Below are positions 9,947 to 20,991 of a stretch of DNA of 64,000 nucleotides, one piece after another. The position numbers and the translations under genes were made by a program. The notes under the pieces are model-generated. The model saw only the letters and a list, made by a program, of their open reading frames with translations. It was not told where the DNA came from and ran no database searches. Every line of letters starts with the position of its first letter. Positions within the stretch are counted from its first letter, which is position 1. This DNA is from Echinochloa phyllopogon (taxonomy: Eukaryota; Streptophyta; Magnoliopsida; Poales; Poaceae): contig BTCW01000017.1 in assembly GCA_033239725.1 (NCBI GenBank), positions 20,639,501-20,703,500 on the forward strand. Reading direction: 5' to 3'.

Positions 9947-10217
9947 GCCCAGAGTCAAGCACTCGGATGGGAGTGAAGCCAGCTTGGTCCGGAGAACCCT
10001 TGTATCCCTAGCAGTAGTTTTCCTACCATGTCCTGTAACCCCGCCTTGTAGTGCGAGCCTTGTTGTACCCCCCCCAAGTGTTGTAACCCTCAGCTGTTGG
10101 AATGAAACCTTGTGGGTTTGTTCGTAGCTTGTGTGCTGTTCTGCCTTTTTAAAATGCAAACTAACCAACTTAAACATCATTTAACCCAATCTCACGAAGG
10201 CCTTGCTCAACCTGAAG

Positions 10218-13200
10218 ATGGTGAACACTCGTGCTAGCGCCTCTCAGAGACGCGCCCCTCCTGCTGGAGGAGAGCAACCAGAAGGGAGAAGGGAGAACCC
10301 TGAGAACCAGGAAGTGGATCAGCAGGATCCCATGGGAGAAAACCAGCCCGAAGGACAAGCGCCTGTAAGAGGCGGACCAGAAGCAAGCCATCCCAGGAGT
10401 CAGAATGAAGGATCTTTTGCTATGCCTCCACTCCCACCAGATTTCAACCTGGCACAAGCTTTGTACCACCACACCCTGTTCATGCAAAATGTGTGGAATG
10501 CCAGCCGCCGTCAGGAGACAGCCCGTAGACCCAGTGCGGGTGACAAGCTGACCAACTTTCTGAGAACCAGGCCACCCACCTTTGGGGGATCTAGCAACCC
10601 CTTGGAAGCAGATGACTGGCTGAGAACTATCAAGAGGAAACTGGAACCGTTTGGATGTGGAGACCGTGACAAAGTTCTACTGACCTCCCACCAACTCACT
10701 GGAACTGCTTTAGCTTGGTGGGATGCTTATTGTGCAGCCTCCCCAGACGAGTCTGCAATCACCTGGAAAGAGTTTGAAGAAGAGTTCCGCCGCTACCATA
10801 TCCCCGACGCCACCATGAGGCGCAAGGCAGATGAGTTCCGTGCACTGAAGCAAGGGAACAAGACCGTGGAAGAGTACACCCACGAGTTCACTGAGCTAGC
10901 CCGTTATGCACCTGATGAAGTGAAAACAGATGCAAAAAGGCAGGATGCTTTCATTAGAGGTCTGCACCCAGATCTTCGAGCCCTGATAGTCACTCACAGT
11001 TTCCCCGACTTCAACACACTGATGAACAAGGCCATTGTCACAGAAAAGGCCAGAATGGAGGCAAGGCAGGAGAACAAGCGCAAGTTCTTGGAAAGCAAGA
11101 ACCGTCAGATGGACCGCTCGCAGAAACCCCGGAGCTCCGGTTATGCTGCACCAAGACCCCAAGCTCCCGTGCAGTATAGGACCCAGTTTCAGGCCACAAG
11201 CTCCCAGGCTCCCAACAACCAGTTCAAGAGCCAGACCACCTCGAAGCCACCACAGAGCAAGGTCAGTCAGGCCACAGCCAGCAACAGCAATGCGAGAGCC
11301 TGCTTCAACTGCCGTGAGATCGGGCACTACATCGCCGATTGCCCGTATCCTAGAAGCAAGCCTGCGATATCAGTCTACTCCAACTCGGTGAATGGGCCCA
11401 AGCCACCAGTGTCTGGAGCCAACCGTGTACCCGTCCGCAGCACCAACACCGGCAGCAACAACAACAACCCCCAGCAGTCGTATGGACGAGCCCGCGTCAA
11501 CCACATCGACGCGCAGGAAGCTCAAGGAGCACAAGGAGTAGTACTTGGTGAGTACCTAGTCGGTTCAGCTTTGGCAACAATATTATTTGATTCTGGAGCA
11601 TCGCATTCTTTCATATCATCAAGTTTTGTGGAAAAGCACAAAATACCTATAGTACTACTTAAGACACCCCTACTAACCCGAACACCTGGAGGTGATATTA
11701 AGTGCCAATTAGGTTGTTCACGGGTACGGATTCTTTTAAGTGGGGTAGAGTTTCTAGCAGACTTAGTAGTACTAGAATCCAAAGGAATAGATGTGATCCT
11801 TGGAATGGATTGGTTGGGCAAACACAATGGTCTCATAGGTTGTGCTGACAAAGTAGTGCACCTAACCAACCCAGATGGAATACAAGTAACCTGTCACACC
11901 AAGGGAAGTGGACCAGATCCTATGGTCTTTAGTATGGAAACAAAAGCCATAAAAGAAGTCCCGGTAATCAGAGAATACCCTGATGTTTTTCCGGAAATAT
12001 TACCTGGTATGCCACCGGATAGGGACATCGAGTTTGCCATTGAACTAGTCCCTGGAACCTCTCCTATAGCCAAGAGACCCTATAGGATGGCAGCCTCAGA
12101 GTTGGCAGAGTTAAAGAAACAACTAGAAGAGTTGCAACAGATGGGATTTATCAGACCCAGCACATCCCCTTGGGGAGCCCCGGTACTCTTTGTAAGAAAG
12201 AAAGATGGGAGCATGAGATTGTGCATCGACTATCGTGCACTAAATGACGTCACTATCAAGAATAAATACCCACTCCCCAGAATTGATGATCTCTTTGATC
12301 AGTTGAAAGGAGCCAAGTACTTTTCCAAGATTGACTTAAGGACTGGGTATCACCAACTGAAAATTAAGGAGAGTGACACCTCAAAGACCGCATTTGTCAC
12401 CCGATATGGGCAGTATGAGTTCACAGTGATGCCATTTGGACTCACCAATGCACCGGCTTACTTCATGAACCTTATGAACAAGGTATTTATGGACGAGTTA
12501 GACAAGTTTGTCGTAGTCTTTATTGATGATATACTCATCTACTCCAAGAGTGCCGAGGAGCATGAACAGCACTTGCGGGTAGTATTGGAAAAGTTAAGAG
12601 CACACCAGCTCTATGCCAAGTTCAGCAAGTGTGAATTCTGGCTGGAAAAAGTGGCCTTCCTTGGCCATATTTTGACCGCGGAAGGAGTAGCAGTAGACCC
12701 CGAGAAGGTAGAAGCAGTCGCAAACTGGCAACAACCAACCAATGTGGGTGAGATCAGAAGTTTTCTGGGTTTAGCTGGGTATTACCGGAGATTTATTGAA
12801 GGATTTTCCAAGATAGCTAGACCCATGACAGAACTGCTTAAGAAAGAGAAGAAGTTTGTTTGGACCGAGTCATGCGAAAGGAGTTTCCAAGAGCTAAAGA
12901 AAAAGCTGACCGCTGCCCCAGTCTTAACCCTACCGGATATTCACAGAGATTTTGTCGTTTACTGCGACGCGTCCCGCCAGGGACTAGGGTGTGTCCTTAT
13001 GCAAGATGGGAAAGTTGTGGCTTATGCCTCCCGACAGCTTAGACCTCATGAGCAGAATTACCCAACGCATGATTTAGAATTTGCAGCTGTAGTGCACGCA
13101 CTCAAGATCTGGAGACACTACCTAATTGGGAACAAGTGTGAAATATACACTGATCATAAGAGCTTAAAGTATATTTTCACCCAACCAGATCTGAACCTCA

Positions 13201-14879
13201 GACAGAGAAGGTGGCTAGAATTGGTTAAAGACTATAATGTGGAAATTCTTTACCACCCTGGCAAGGCCAATGTGGTGGCAGATGCCCTAAGCCGAAAATC
13301 TTACAGACTTAAGAATACCCACCTACAAGAAGAAATGGCACGATTAAATGTGCACATTGTCCCCCAGAATGCTAGCCACCAACTGACGATCCAGTCCACT
13401 CTGGAGGATCGGATCAGAGAAGCCCAGGGAACAGACAAGGACTTAGTACAGATCTGCAAGCATACCGGAGAAAATAAGGCACCAGACTTTAGAGTCGACA
13501 GTAAAGGAACGCTGTGGTATAAAGATAGGATTTGTGTGTCTAAGGAAGGAGACTTTAGACAGTTAATCATGGACGAGGCTCACAACTCGCCATATTCCAT
13601 TCACCCGGGATCCACCAAAATGTATTTGGACTTAAAGCAGAACTATTGGTGGAAAGGAATGAAAACTGACATAGCCCAGTTTGTCGCTCAGTGTGATACC
13701 TGCCAAAGGATTAAAGCAGAACACCAGAAGCCGGCAGGATTATTGCAACCATTGCCTATTCCAGTTTGGAAATGGGATGAGATAGGAATGGATTTTGTGG
13801 TAGGACTACCCAGAACACAGAAGGGACATGACTCTATATGGGTAATAGTGGACCGACTCACTAAAGTCGCTCACTTTTTACCTGTACGGACGAATTATGG
13901 TGGAGAGAAATTGGCCAAACTATATGTGGAAAACATAGTGAAGTTGCATGGAGTGCCCAGTAGAATTGTTTCGGACCGAGGAACCCAGTTCACCTCGAGA
14001 TTTTGGAAGAGTTTGCATAAAGCTATGGGCACCAAATTGGATTTCAGCTCCGCGTACCACCCACAGACCGACGGCCAGACAGAAAGAGTAAATCAGATCA
14101 TGGAGGATATGCTGAGAGCGTGTGTCCTTACCTATGGTAAAGATTGGGAACAGAGTTTACCCTATGCAGAATTTTCCTACAACAATGGTTACCAGGCAAG
14201 TTTGGGTATGTCCCCGTTTGAAGCCCTCTACGGAAGAAAGTGCAAGACTCCTTTGATGTGGTCAGAAGTAGGAGAGCGTACATTAGTGGGACCCGCACTC
14301 ATAAAGGAAGCCGAAGAGAAAGTAGCCGAAATCAGGGAGAAGTTGAAAGCAGCCCAGTCCAGACAGAAAAGCTACGCAGACAAGAAGAGAGAAGAGCTGG
14401 AATTTAATCCAGGAGATTTTGTTTATCTCAAGGTTTCACCCATCCGTGGAACCCGTAGATTCCAAGTACATGAAAAATTAGCCCCTCGGTATATCGGACC
14501 ATACCCAGTGCGAAAGAAAGTTGGAAAAGTAGCCTACCGTTTGGAGTTACCCGAAGCAATGTCAGATATACACCCGGTATTCCATGTATCCCAGTTGAGA
14601 AAATGTCTGAGAGTACCTGAAGAAGAACACGTACCGGAGAAAGAGATAGACCTGCAGACAGATCTGCGATATCAGGAGGTACCAGTCAAAATTTTGGATA
14701 CCGTCACTAAGAGAACCAGAAACTCCGAAGTGCGAATATGCAGAGTACAATGGAGTAGACACAGTGTAAAGGAAGCTACGTGGGAAAGAGAAGATGCCTT
14801 GAAGAAAGAGTTCCCCCACCTTTTTAGGAGCCAGCCGAATCTCGAGGACGAGATTCCTTTAAGTGGGGTAGGTTTGTAA
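10218..14879 (+). CDS. Element B Gag-Pol polyprotein (1553 aa, single frame)
   Basis: The start is the ATG of MVNTR at 10218. Order of domains: Gag with retrotransposon-gag helices (~80-250); CCHC knuckle CFNCREIGHYIADC (~362-375); aspartic protease with LFDSGAS (~455); reverse transcriptase with YRALNDVTIKNKYPLPRIDD (~671) and FIDDIL (~768); RNase H with CDAS (~915) and TDHKSL (~978); integrase HHCC (~1120-1170), and DDE core with MDF (~1190), SDRGTQF (~1251) and a Glu near ~1290; a GPY/F-type region (~1425); and a chromodomain-like tail (~1489-1540) with VQWSRHSVKEATWE. It makes and integrates element cDNA; chromodomains bind modified histones. There is no frameshift or stop between gag and pol. 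The stop codon lies inside the 3' LTR. Confidence 0.97.
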   Translation: MVNTRASASQRRAPPAGGEQPEGRRENPENQEVDQQDPMGENQPEGQAPVRGGPEASHPRSQNEGSFAMPPLPPDFNLAQALYHHTLFMQNVWNASRRQETARRPSAGDKLTNFLRTRPPTFGGSSNPLEADDWLRTIKRKLEPFGCGDRDKVLLTSHQLTGTALAWWDAYCAASPDESAITWKEFEEEFRRYHIPDATMRRKADEFRALKQGNKTVEEYTHEFTELARYAPDEVKTDAKRQDAFIRGLHPDLRALIVTHSFPDFNTLMNKAIVTEKARMEARQENKRKFLESKNRQMDRSQKPRSSGYAAPRPQAPVQYRTQFQATSSQAPNNQFKSQTTSKPPQSKVSQATASNSNARACFNCREIGHYIADCPYPRSKPAISVYSNSVNGPKPPVSGANRVPVRSTNTGSNNNNPQQSYGRARVNHIDAQEAQGAQGVVLGEYLVGSALATILFDSGASHSFISSSFVEKHKIPIVLLKTPLLTRTPGGDIKCQLGCSRVRILLSGVEFLADLVVLESKGIDVILGMDWLGKHNGLIGCADKVVHLTNPDGIQVTCHTKGSGPDPMVFSMETKAIKEVPVIREYPDVFPEILPGMPPDRDIEFAIELVPGTSPIAKRPYRMAASELAELKKQLEELQQMGFIRPSTSPWGAPVLFVRKKDGSMRLCIDYRALNDVTIKNKYPLPRIDDLFDQLKGAKYFSKIDLRTGYHQLKIKESDTSKTAFVTRYGQYEFTVMPFGLTNAPAYFMNLMNKVFMDELDKFVVVFIDDILIYSKSAEEHEQHLRVVLEKLRAHQLYAKFSKCEFWLEKVAFLGHILTAEGVAVDPEKVEAVANWQQPTNVGEIRSFLGLAGYYRRFIEGFSKIARPMTELLKKEKKFVWTESCERSFQELKKKLTAAPVLTLPDIHRDFVVYCDASRQGLGCVLMQDGKVVAYASRQLRPHEQNYPTHDLEFAAVVHALKIWRHYLIGNKCEIYTDHKSLKYIFTQPDLNLRQRRWLELVKDYNVEILYHPGKANVVADALSRKSYRLKNTHLQEEMARLNVHIVPQNASHQLTIQSTLEDRIREAQGTDKDLVQICKHTGENKAPDFRVDSKGTLWYKDRICVSKEGDFRQLIMDEAHNSPYSIHPGSTKMYLDLKQNYWWKGMKTDIAQFVAQCDTCQRIKAEHQKPAGLLQPLPIPVWKWDEIGMDFVVGLPRTQKGHDSIWVIVDRLTKVAHFLPVRTNYGGEKLAKLYVENIVKLHGVPSRIVSDRGTQFTSRFWKSLHKAMGTKLDFSSAYHPQTDGQTERVNQIMEDMLRACVLTYGKDWEQSLPYAEFSYNNGYQASLGMSPFEALYGRKCKTPLMWSEVGERTLVGPALIKEAEEKVAEIREKLKAAQSRQKSYADKKREELEFNPGDFVYLKVSPIRGTRRFQVHEKLAPRYIGPYPVRKKVGKVAYRLELPEAMSDIHPVFHVSQLRKCLRVPEEEHVPEKEIDLQTDLRYQEVPVKILDTVTKRTRNSEVRICRVQWSRHSVKEATWEREDALKKEFPHLFRSQPNLEDEIPLSGVGL
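14859..14874 (+). other. Polypurine tract of element B
   Basis: TTAAGTGGGGTAGGTT lies immediately before the 3' LTR and is the plus-strand primer site. The related element C has AAGGGGGGTAGGTT in the same place. It overlaps the last gag-pol codons. Confidence 0.85.
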
Positions 14880-17800
14880 CGCCCGCGTTTTAAACTCTGG
14901 GAAAATCACCTAAAAATCCACCCGGTGAAAACTCTTTCAAATGTTTTACCGCCCGAGCTCCCGCTCCCGCCAACCCCGTCCGCCTTGTTTTCCCTCCCCT
15001 CTTTTCCTGTCCGCATCCCCGATCGCTGCCATCTTTTCCGTCCCGTCCCGCGTCGTCCGCCCTTGGGTCGACCGCCGGGCCACCCACCCTTGGCCGACCG
15101 TCGTCGACCGCCCGCCGCGAATCTCGCCGTCCCCTCCCCTTTCCCTCTCTCTCTTTTTCTTTTTCTCTTTCTTCTTTTTCTCTCTCTCCCTTTTCTTTTT
15201 CCTTTTTTTTTCTCTTTCCCTTTTCTCTCCATTTTCCTTTCCCCCTCCCCTGCTTCTCTGGCTGGCACCGCCGCTGCCGCGCTGTGGCTCTGCTCGCCGC
15301 CGACCATCCCTTCTCCTCTGCTCTGCACGTCACCGCCAACCCGCTCCTAGGCCGAGCTCGCACCAACGCGCCACGCCACCGCCCTACTCGCCGCCACGGC
15401 CGCTCTGCTCTGCCCCGCCACGCCGAGCGCCGCCCCGCCCCCCCCTGTCCTGCTCACCACCGCCACTCCACCTCTCTACTCCCCATCCCGAGCACCGTGC
15501 TCCGCTCGACGCCGGCCGAACCCCACCCGCTCCCCGTCGTGCCGACCGCGCGCGTGCACGCCACCGCCTGCCCGCTGCTGTCTCATCGTCGCACCACCGC
15601 TCGCCATCGCCGGCTGGCCTCCCCTCACTCGACTCGATCGCCCGACCGTCGTACACCATTGCCGTGCCGCCCCGGCTCTGCTGCGCGCCACCCCACGGCT
15701 CACCCGAGCTCCTCGACCGACCGCCGCTGCTGCCGTGCCGCCCACCGCCGCACTCACCCGCACGCCACCGCCCGTCCTCGCCGCGGCCCCACCCGCTTGA
15801 GCACGCCACGCCGCGCCAAACGCGACACCGTACGCGGCTGCACAGCTCCGCCACAGCGCCGCCGTACCGCCAACCGCCTTTACTCCCCGCCACCGGCCGC
15901 CGAGCCGCCTCTCGTCGGCCCTCTCTCTCACCGCTTCTCCGCGCCTATAAATGGGACCCTGAGCACCCTCCCCCTCACCACCAGCTCACCCACCTTCCAA
16001 TTGGACCTCTCCGCCACCGCAGCGCCGCCACCCCCACTCGCCATTGCCGCCGCCGCCACTGCTCCCGTGGGCAGCCCTCCACTCCCCACCTCCGGCCGTG
16101 GTAAGGGCATGGGTGAACTCGCCATGGCGTCCTCTCTCATTTCCCCCTGTCAATTTGACCCTCCGCCGCCGCAATCGCCGGCGAGCCGGCCGACCATCGC
16201 CGCCGTCGCTCTCTCTCTCCCCTGCTCTGTTTCGCGAGGGAGGGGATGACCACTTTATGGAAAACCCCCTGGCTTTTCTAAATATACAACCCGCCGTCCT
16301 ATGCACTATTCACCCTCTCTCTGGTTGTTCACCCGGAGCCCCCTGAACTTTATAGTATTTACAAAAAGGTCCTCGTTCTTTATAAACAGCCCCTAAACTC
16401 CACTAAACCCGTCATTTCATGCGCCAAATTAATCCCGTTTGACCCCAAACTCCACCACAATATTCACCACTATATTTCTGCCAAATCCAACCAGTCCATA
16501 CCCAAAAATAATCATGTCATCGTCATTCACTCCCTTTTTTCCGTTCTTCCTTTTGGAGCTCAATAAAACCTTTTATTTATTGGGTGTTTGCTTGTGTGTG
16601 CCGTAGACTCCGCTGTGAACGAGGAAGGACTCGAGGAGGAGCAGGGCTACGAGCAGGAGCTTGGAGACCAAGACCCCGGGCAGGAATCCCCCGAGGGTTG
16701 GGAGAACGGCAAGTGCAATCCCATCCTTTGATGCATGTTGTTGTCCCAGTTTTTATAAACACAACCCATGGCCTGTTTTATAAAACTTGCATGATGTCAC
16801 TGCTAAACCCAGTTGGATAGCCACCCCTTGACTGCTATGACTAATTCCTTGACGACCTAGATTAATATTTAAATATGACAATGTTCTATTTGAATATTAG
16901 TCATTGCTAGAAATGCTTAGGAACATTTTACCATTATACCCATGACAAATACTTGGTGTTTACAGAAGCAACCGTGTGCGTGCTTTAAAATAAAAGAGAT
17001 GATTTGTATAAAATAAATGAGTACCCGTGTGGGATGAGACAGACGGTATATCCACGTGAAATACCGAGGTGAGCTCGAACCGGTGTGGTTGAGCATGGTG
17101 GGAGCTGTCTATCCTATCACAAGTTTTGGGATGATGTTGATGTGTCATCTAGCCTAACCCAATTCCCTATACCACCACTCGACCGTTGTATGTGGCAACG
17201 GCCTAGCATAAATCCCACTAGTTGAGCTGCTGGTTATGTGGTGTGCTGGTGAGCAACAGAGGGCCATGGAGCCGGGGATACGGTCTATGTGAGGTATGCC
17301 CCTGGTTAGAACCTCGTTGGTAGGTTGCTAATCCCTGGTCGCGTCTGTGGTAACTTGTCAGTTTAGCTATGGTGGGTAATGGCTTTGATAGGAGCTGCAC
17401 TGGCACTAAGGTGTTCTTGTTGTGGTAGCCTACTTGTGGTTGTGTACACCTCTGCAGAGTTAAAACCTATCCGGATAGCCGTGTCCACGGTATTGGGCGA
17501 GTTACGGCTTGGTCACTTCACTAGTCCCCTGTTTTGGTGCAAGAAAGTATTGGTGTTTCATGAAGCAGGGAAATGTTTTGACTTGGGCTACGACAGATGG
17601 GAAATCTGGTAGCAACAAAATCTTGTTCGAAAGAGTATTTACATTTATTGTTCCTTTTAAAAGTAATATTTGTGAAAACCCATTGCGAAAACCAACCCCT
17701 TGCATGTGTGATAAAATTTGCTTTGCTGCTAAATAAACCACAAGCCTTCCTTGTTACAATACTTGCATACTTCTGTTATACCCCTCCGTGGTTGTGGTTG

Positions 17801-18148
17801 CGCTTGCTGAGTACGTATGTACTCACCCTTGCTTAATCTGTGCAGAGGCAGACCCGGACTTTGTGCCTGAGGATCTCGTCTAGTGGGGTTCGTTCTGCAC
17901 CCAACCTTTGCCTGTGTGTTAGGGTCACCCGCTGGAAGCCGCATGCGTTGCCACTCTGATGAAGACCTCTATGTTATCAATCTGTTTATCTGGAGCTTAG
18001 TGTTAGTTCTGTTTGTTGTGGCCCTGCAATGCCACCGTCTCCCGTAATGTTGTCCTTGTACTGAACTATCTGTTGTAATAATGTGAACCAGCATCCTGGG
18101 ACTGGTATTTGTATCACATTAAGTTCTCTCTTTCGAGGGGACGCTTCA
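14875..18148 (+). repeat. Element B 3' LTR
   Basis: 3274 bp, the same length as the 5' LTR. Differences seen by eye are five substitutions, corresponding to about 5263, 5999, 6247, 7029 and 7461 of the 5' copy. It is followed by the target duplication ATACT at 18149-18153 and then by the remainder of the LTR of A. Confidence 0.95.
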
Positions 18149-18884
18149 ATACTGGAGGTGAACTGTCACCAAGAGTATTGACAAGGTTGCTTGCTCTTGC
18201 TAGCAGAGTAAGTAGTCGTTGTATAGTGTAGAAGTGGTTCCTAGGCTAGTCAGTGGCCTTAGTTTATTCCCGTCGCAACGGAGGTGGTAGCCGGGAGGTG
18301 GTGACAGCCCTTTCGGTCTTCGTAGCCCATCACGTTAGTTCCGGTCCGTAGGATTCCCCAGTTGGGAAATAGTGGCATCCCTTCTCATCCCTTTCTGTGT
18401 GTTCACCGGTTCCCTTGTCCCGAAGCTAAGACATTAGAGTTATCCCAGATCTCCTAGTGCTGGCGCTGTAGCCGCTGTATCTCTAAGCTAGAGTGACATA
18501 GGTAGATAAAGAATCCAGGAGTCCTCTATCTCTTCTCGTTGTCCTCCCAGTTATCTATCTCTTCTCTCCCTTACCAGAGTATCCCTTGAGCTGTGTGTCC
18601 GGTATATCCACTCCTATCCAATACCATTATCCCCTGTCTTGTCTAGTTGTGTACCCTCCTCTGATAGTCTCGAATATCTGTTCACTAGTAATCTTGCCAA
18701 AGCTTCCCTGCGGAAATATAAATTACGATACCTCGGAATACTCCCAGGTGAAATGCTACAACGGTGATTCTATGCGCTTGCAGAATATTTCTATATTTTA
18801 CTAAGCCATACGGAAAACCACTGAAACACTCTTCCCAGTACCAGGATTCTCAATTCTGATACTGGATCGTAAGAAGTGCCAACA
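18149..18884 (+). repeat. Element A 5' LTR, right part
   Basis: Continues the LTR of A after the insertion of B (first five bases are the duplicated ATACT) and ends AAGTGCCAACA. It aligns with 30505-31240 of the 3' LTR, with a short length difference near the end. Confidence 0.92.
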
Positions 18885-18892
18885 AGCATTTC

Positions 18893-18910
18893 TGGCGCCG
18901 TTGCCGGGGA
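18893..18910 (+). other. Primer-binding site of element A (tRNA-Asp type)
   Basis: TGGCGCCGTTGCCGGGGA starts eight bases after the 5' LTR. This is the PBS type known from Athila retrotransposons; element E carries the same sequence at 47267-47284 on the other strand. Confidence 0.9.
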
Positions 18911-19006
18911 AGTCTTTGGCTAGATTACTTTTGAACTTTTATCTTGAGCTATCTTAGTTGAGTACCGCTACTCAAGCGGGTTTATCCTTGCTCTGTTCGT
19001 TGGTCC

Positions 19007-19564
19007 TTGTGGAACAGAGCAGTGCATGACTGGTTTCCAACTACCGTCAAACTTCCAAGAAATCCGGAGTCACTTGTGACGAAAGTACGACCCCGTGTTG
19101 TACCTCCTCAGAAGCAACTCCTTCCGACGAACCCAGTCCTTCCCGTCGTTGACCAGGCTACATCGAGGATTGCAACCAAGACGATCCGTGAGTTCTCCGC
19201 TCCATCAAGCGAGAACGTACGTGTCGGACCAGCTCCGCCAGTCGGAGATGGTAACTTCGAGCTGAAGCCAGCCCTCATCAACATGGTACAGGCTAGCCCA
19301 TTTTGCGGCAAGCCACACGACCATGCCAATGCTCATCTCCAGCATTTCCTGGAGATTTGCAACACCTTCACCATCCGCGGAGTAAGTATCGATGCCATTC
19401 GCCTTCGTTTATTTCCATTCTCATTATTAGGCAAGGCGAAACAATGGTTTTATGCTAACCGCGAAGCAATAGATACCTGGGATAAATGCACTAGCGCTTT
19501 CTTGCTAAAATTCTTTCCGGTTAGGAAAACCAACGCCCTCCGGAACAAAATAGCTAGTTTCCAG
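19007..19564 (+). pseudogene. Element A gag, 5' fragment
   Basis: The reading frame has typical Athila Gag landmarks: KPHDHANAHLQHFLEICNTF, then IRLRLFPFSLLGKAKQWFY and FLLKFFPVRKTNALRNKIASFQ, quoted as separate motifs. It stops being Gag at 19564, where element C sequence begins, and resumes at 24058 with about 25-30 codons missing in between. No clear initiation ATG is seen at the 5' end of the open stretch. In its intact state it would be a capsid/nucleocapsid precursor. Confidence 0.85.
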
Positions 19565-20991
19565 ATGAGAAGATCAAGGAGATCGTAGAACTAGTGGCAT
19601 TAGGAAAAGCCCCTGGTTTTCGAGTGGATGACCAAGGAACATTGTGGTATGAGAAGAGGATCTGTGTACCAGATATAGTACAGATCAGGGATGCAATTCT
19701 CAGGGAAGCCCATGAATCGGCGTATTCAATACACCCAGGTAGTACCAAGATGTACCAAGATATCAAAGAGAGATTTTGGTGGTACGGATTGAAGAGAGAT
19801 GTGGCCACATACGTAGCTCTGTGTGACACATGTCAGAGAGTCAAGGCTGAACATCAGAGGCCAGCAGGTTTGCTCCAGCCCCTGAAGGTACCTGAATGGA
19901 AGTGGGAAGAAGTTGGTATGGATTTCATCACTGGCTTACCTCGCACTCAGAGGGGATTTGACTCAATCTGGGTAATCGTGGATCGTCTGACCAAGGTGGC
20001 GCATTTCCTTCCAGTAAAGACCACCTACTCGGGAGCCCGACTAGCGGAGTTGTATATGGAGAGGATTGTGTGTTTGCATGGGGTACCGAAAAGAATAGTG
20101 TCAGATCGAGGTACCCAGTTCACATCGCACTTTTGGCGACAACTGCATGAGTCTATGGACACTAAGCTACAGTTCAGTTCAGCTTACCATCCGCAGACAG
20201 ATGGGCAGACAGAACGAACGAATCAGATATTGGAGGATATGTTGAGAGCATGTGCTCTACAGTATGGTGCCACTTGGTACAGGAGTTTACCGTACGCGGA
20301 ATTCTCATACAACAACAGCTATCAGAAGAGTCTGCAGATGGCACCATTCGAGGCTATGTATGGCAGAAAGTGTAGGACACCACTATTCTGGAATCAGACG
20401 GGAGAAAGTCAGGTATTTGGACCTGAAATACTAAGAGAGGCAGAGCGACAAGTGCAGATAATTAGACAGAATCTAAAAGTGGCACAATCCAGACAGAAGA
20501 GCTATGCAGATAACCGACGGAGGGATCTCAGCTTCGAAATTGGAGACTTCATGTATCTCAAGGTGTCACCCATGAGAGGCGTGAAGAGGTTCAACGTCAA
20601 GGGCAAGTTAGCACCTCAATACATTGGACCGTTCAAGATACTTGGTCGGAAAGGTGAGGTGGCATATCAGTTAGAGCTACTGGAGAAGTTAGCAGGAGTA
20701 CATGAGGTGTTCCATGTGTCTCAGTTGAAAAAGTGCTTGCGAGTACCTGAGGAACAGATTCCGATTGATGAGCTGAATGTGGAGGAAGATCTTACCTATA
20801 CTGAGCATCCTGTCAGAATTTTGGAAGAGTCAGAAAAAGTCACCAGGAATAAAGTGATCCAGATGTGCAAGGTTCAGTGGAGTCGTCATTCAGTGGATGA
20901 AGCGACTTGGGAAAGAGAAGAAGACCTCAGAGCTGAATATCCACAGTTATTTCCATCCACATTCGAATCTCGAGGACGAGATTCATCTTAA
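19565..20991 (+). pseudogene. Element C Pol C-terminal part: integrase and chromodomain
   Basis: The open frame begins with DEKIKEIVELVALGKAPGF-type linker and has the integrase zinc region (HESAYSIHPGSTKMY ... CDTCQRVKAEHQ), a DDE core with MDFITGLP, SDRGTQFTSHFW and DGQTERTNQ, a GPF region (APQYIGPFKI) and a chromodomain-like tail with VQWSRHSVDEATWE. It matches element B over its length but is clearly a different family. The frame is intact from the truncation point to TAA at 20989-20991. With protease, RT and RNase H gone it cannot be autonomous. Confidence 0.9.

Larger units (their letters stand above)
4737..18148 (+). mobile_element. Element B: young, apparently complete Tekay-like chromovirus (Ty3/gypsy)
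   Basis: Two LTRs of equal length (3274 bp; TGTAAC...CTTCA) flank a 6.9-kb interior. The target duplication ATACT (4732-4736 and 18149-18153) shows insertion into the 5' LTR of A. The PBS TGGTATCAGAGC matches initiator tRNA-Met, and a polypurine tract precedes the 3' LTR. The interior holds two paralogous accessory ORFs and a 1553-codon gag-pol with a C-terminal chromodomain-like segment. By eye I found five single-base LTR differences and no length change (~0.15%), so the insertion is very recent and the element may be competent. Confidence 0.95.
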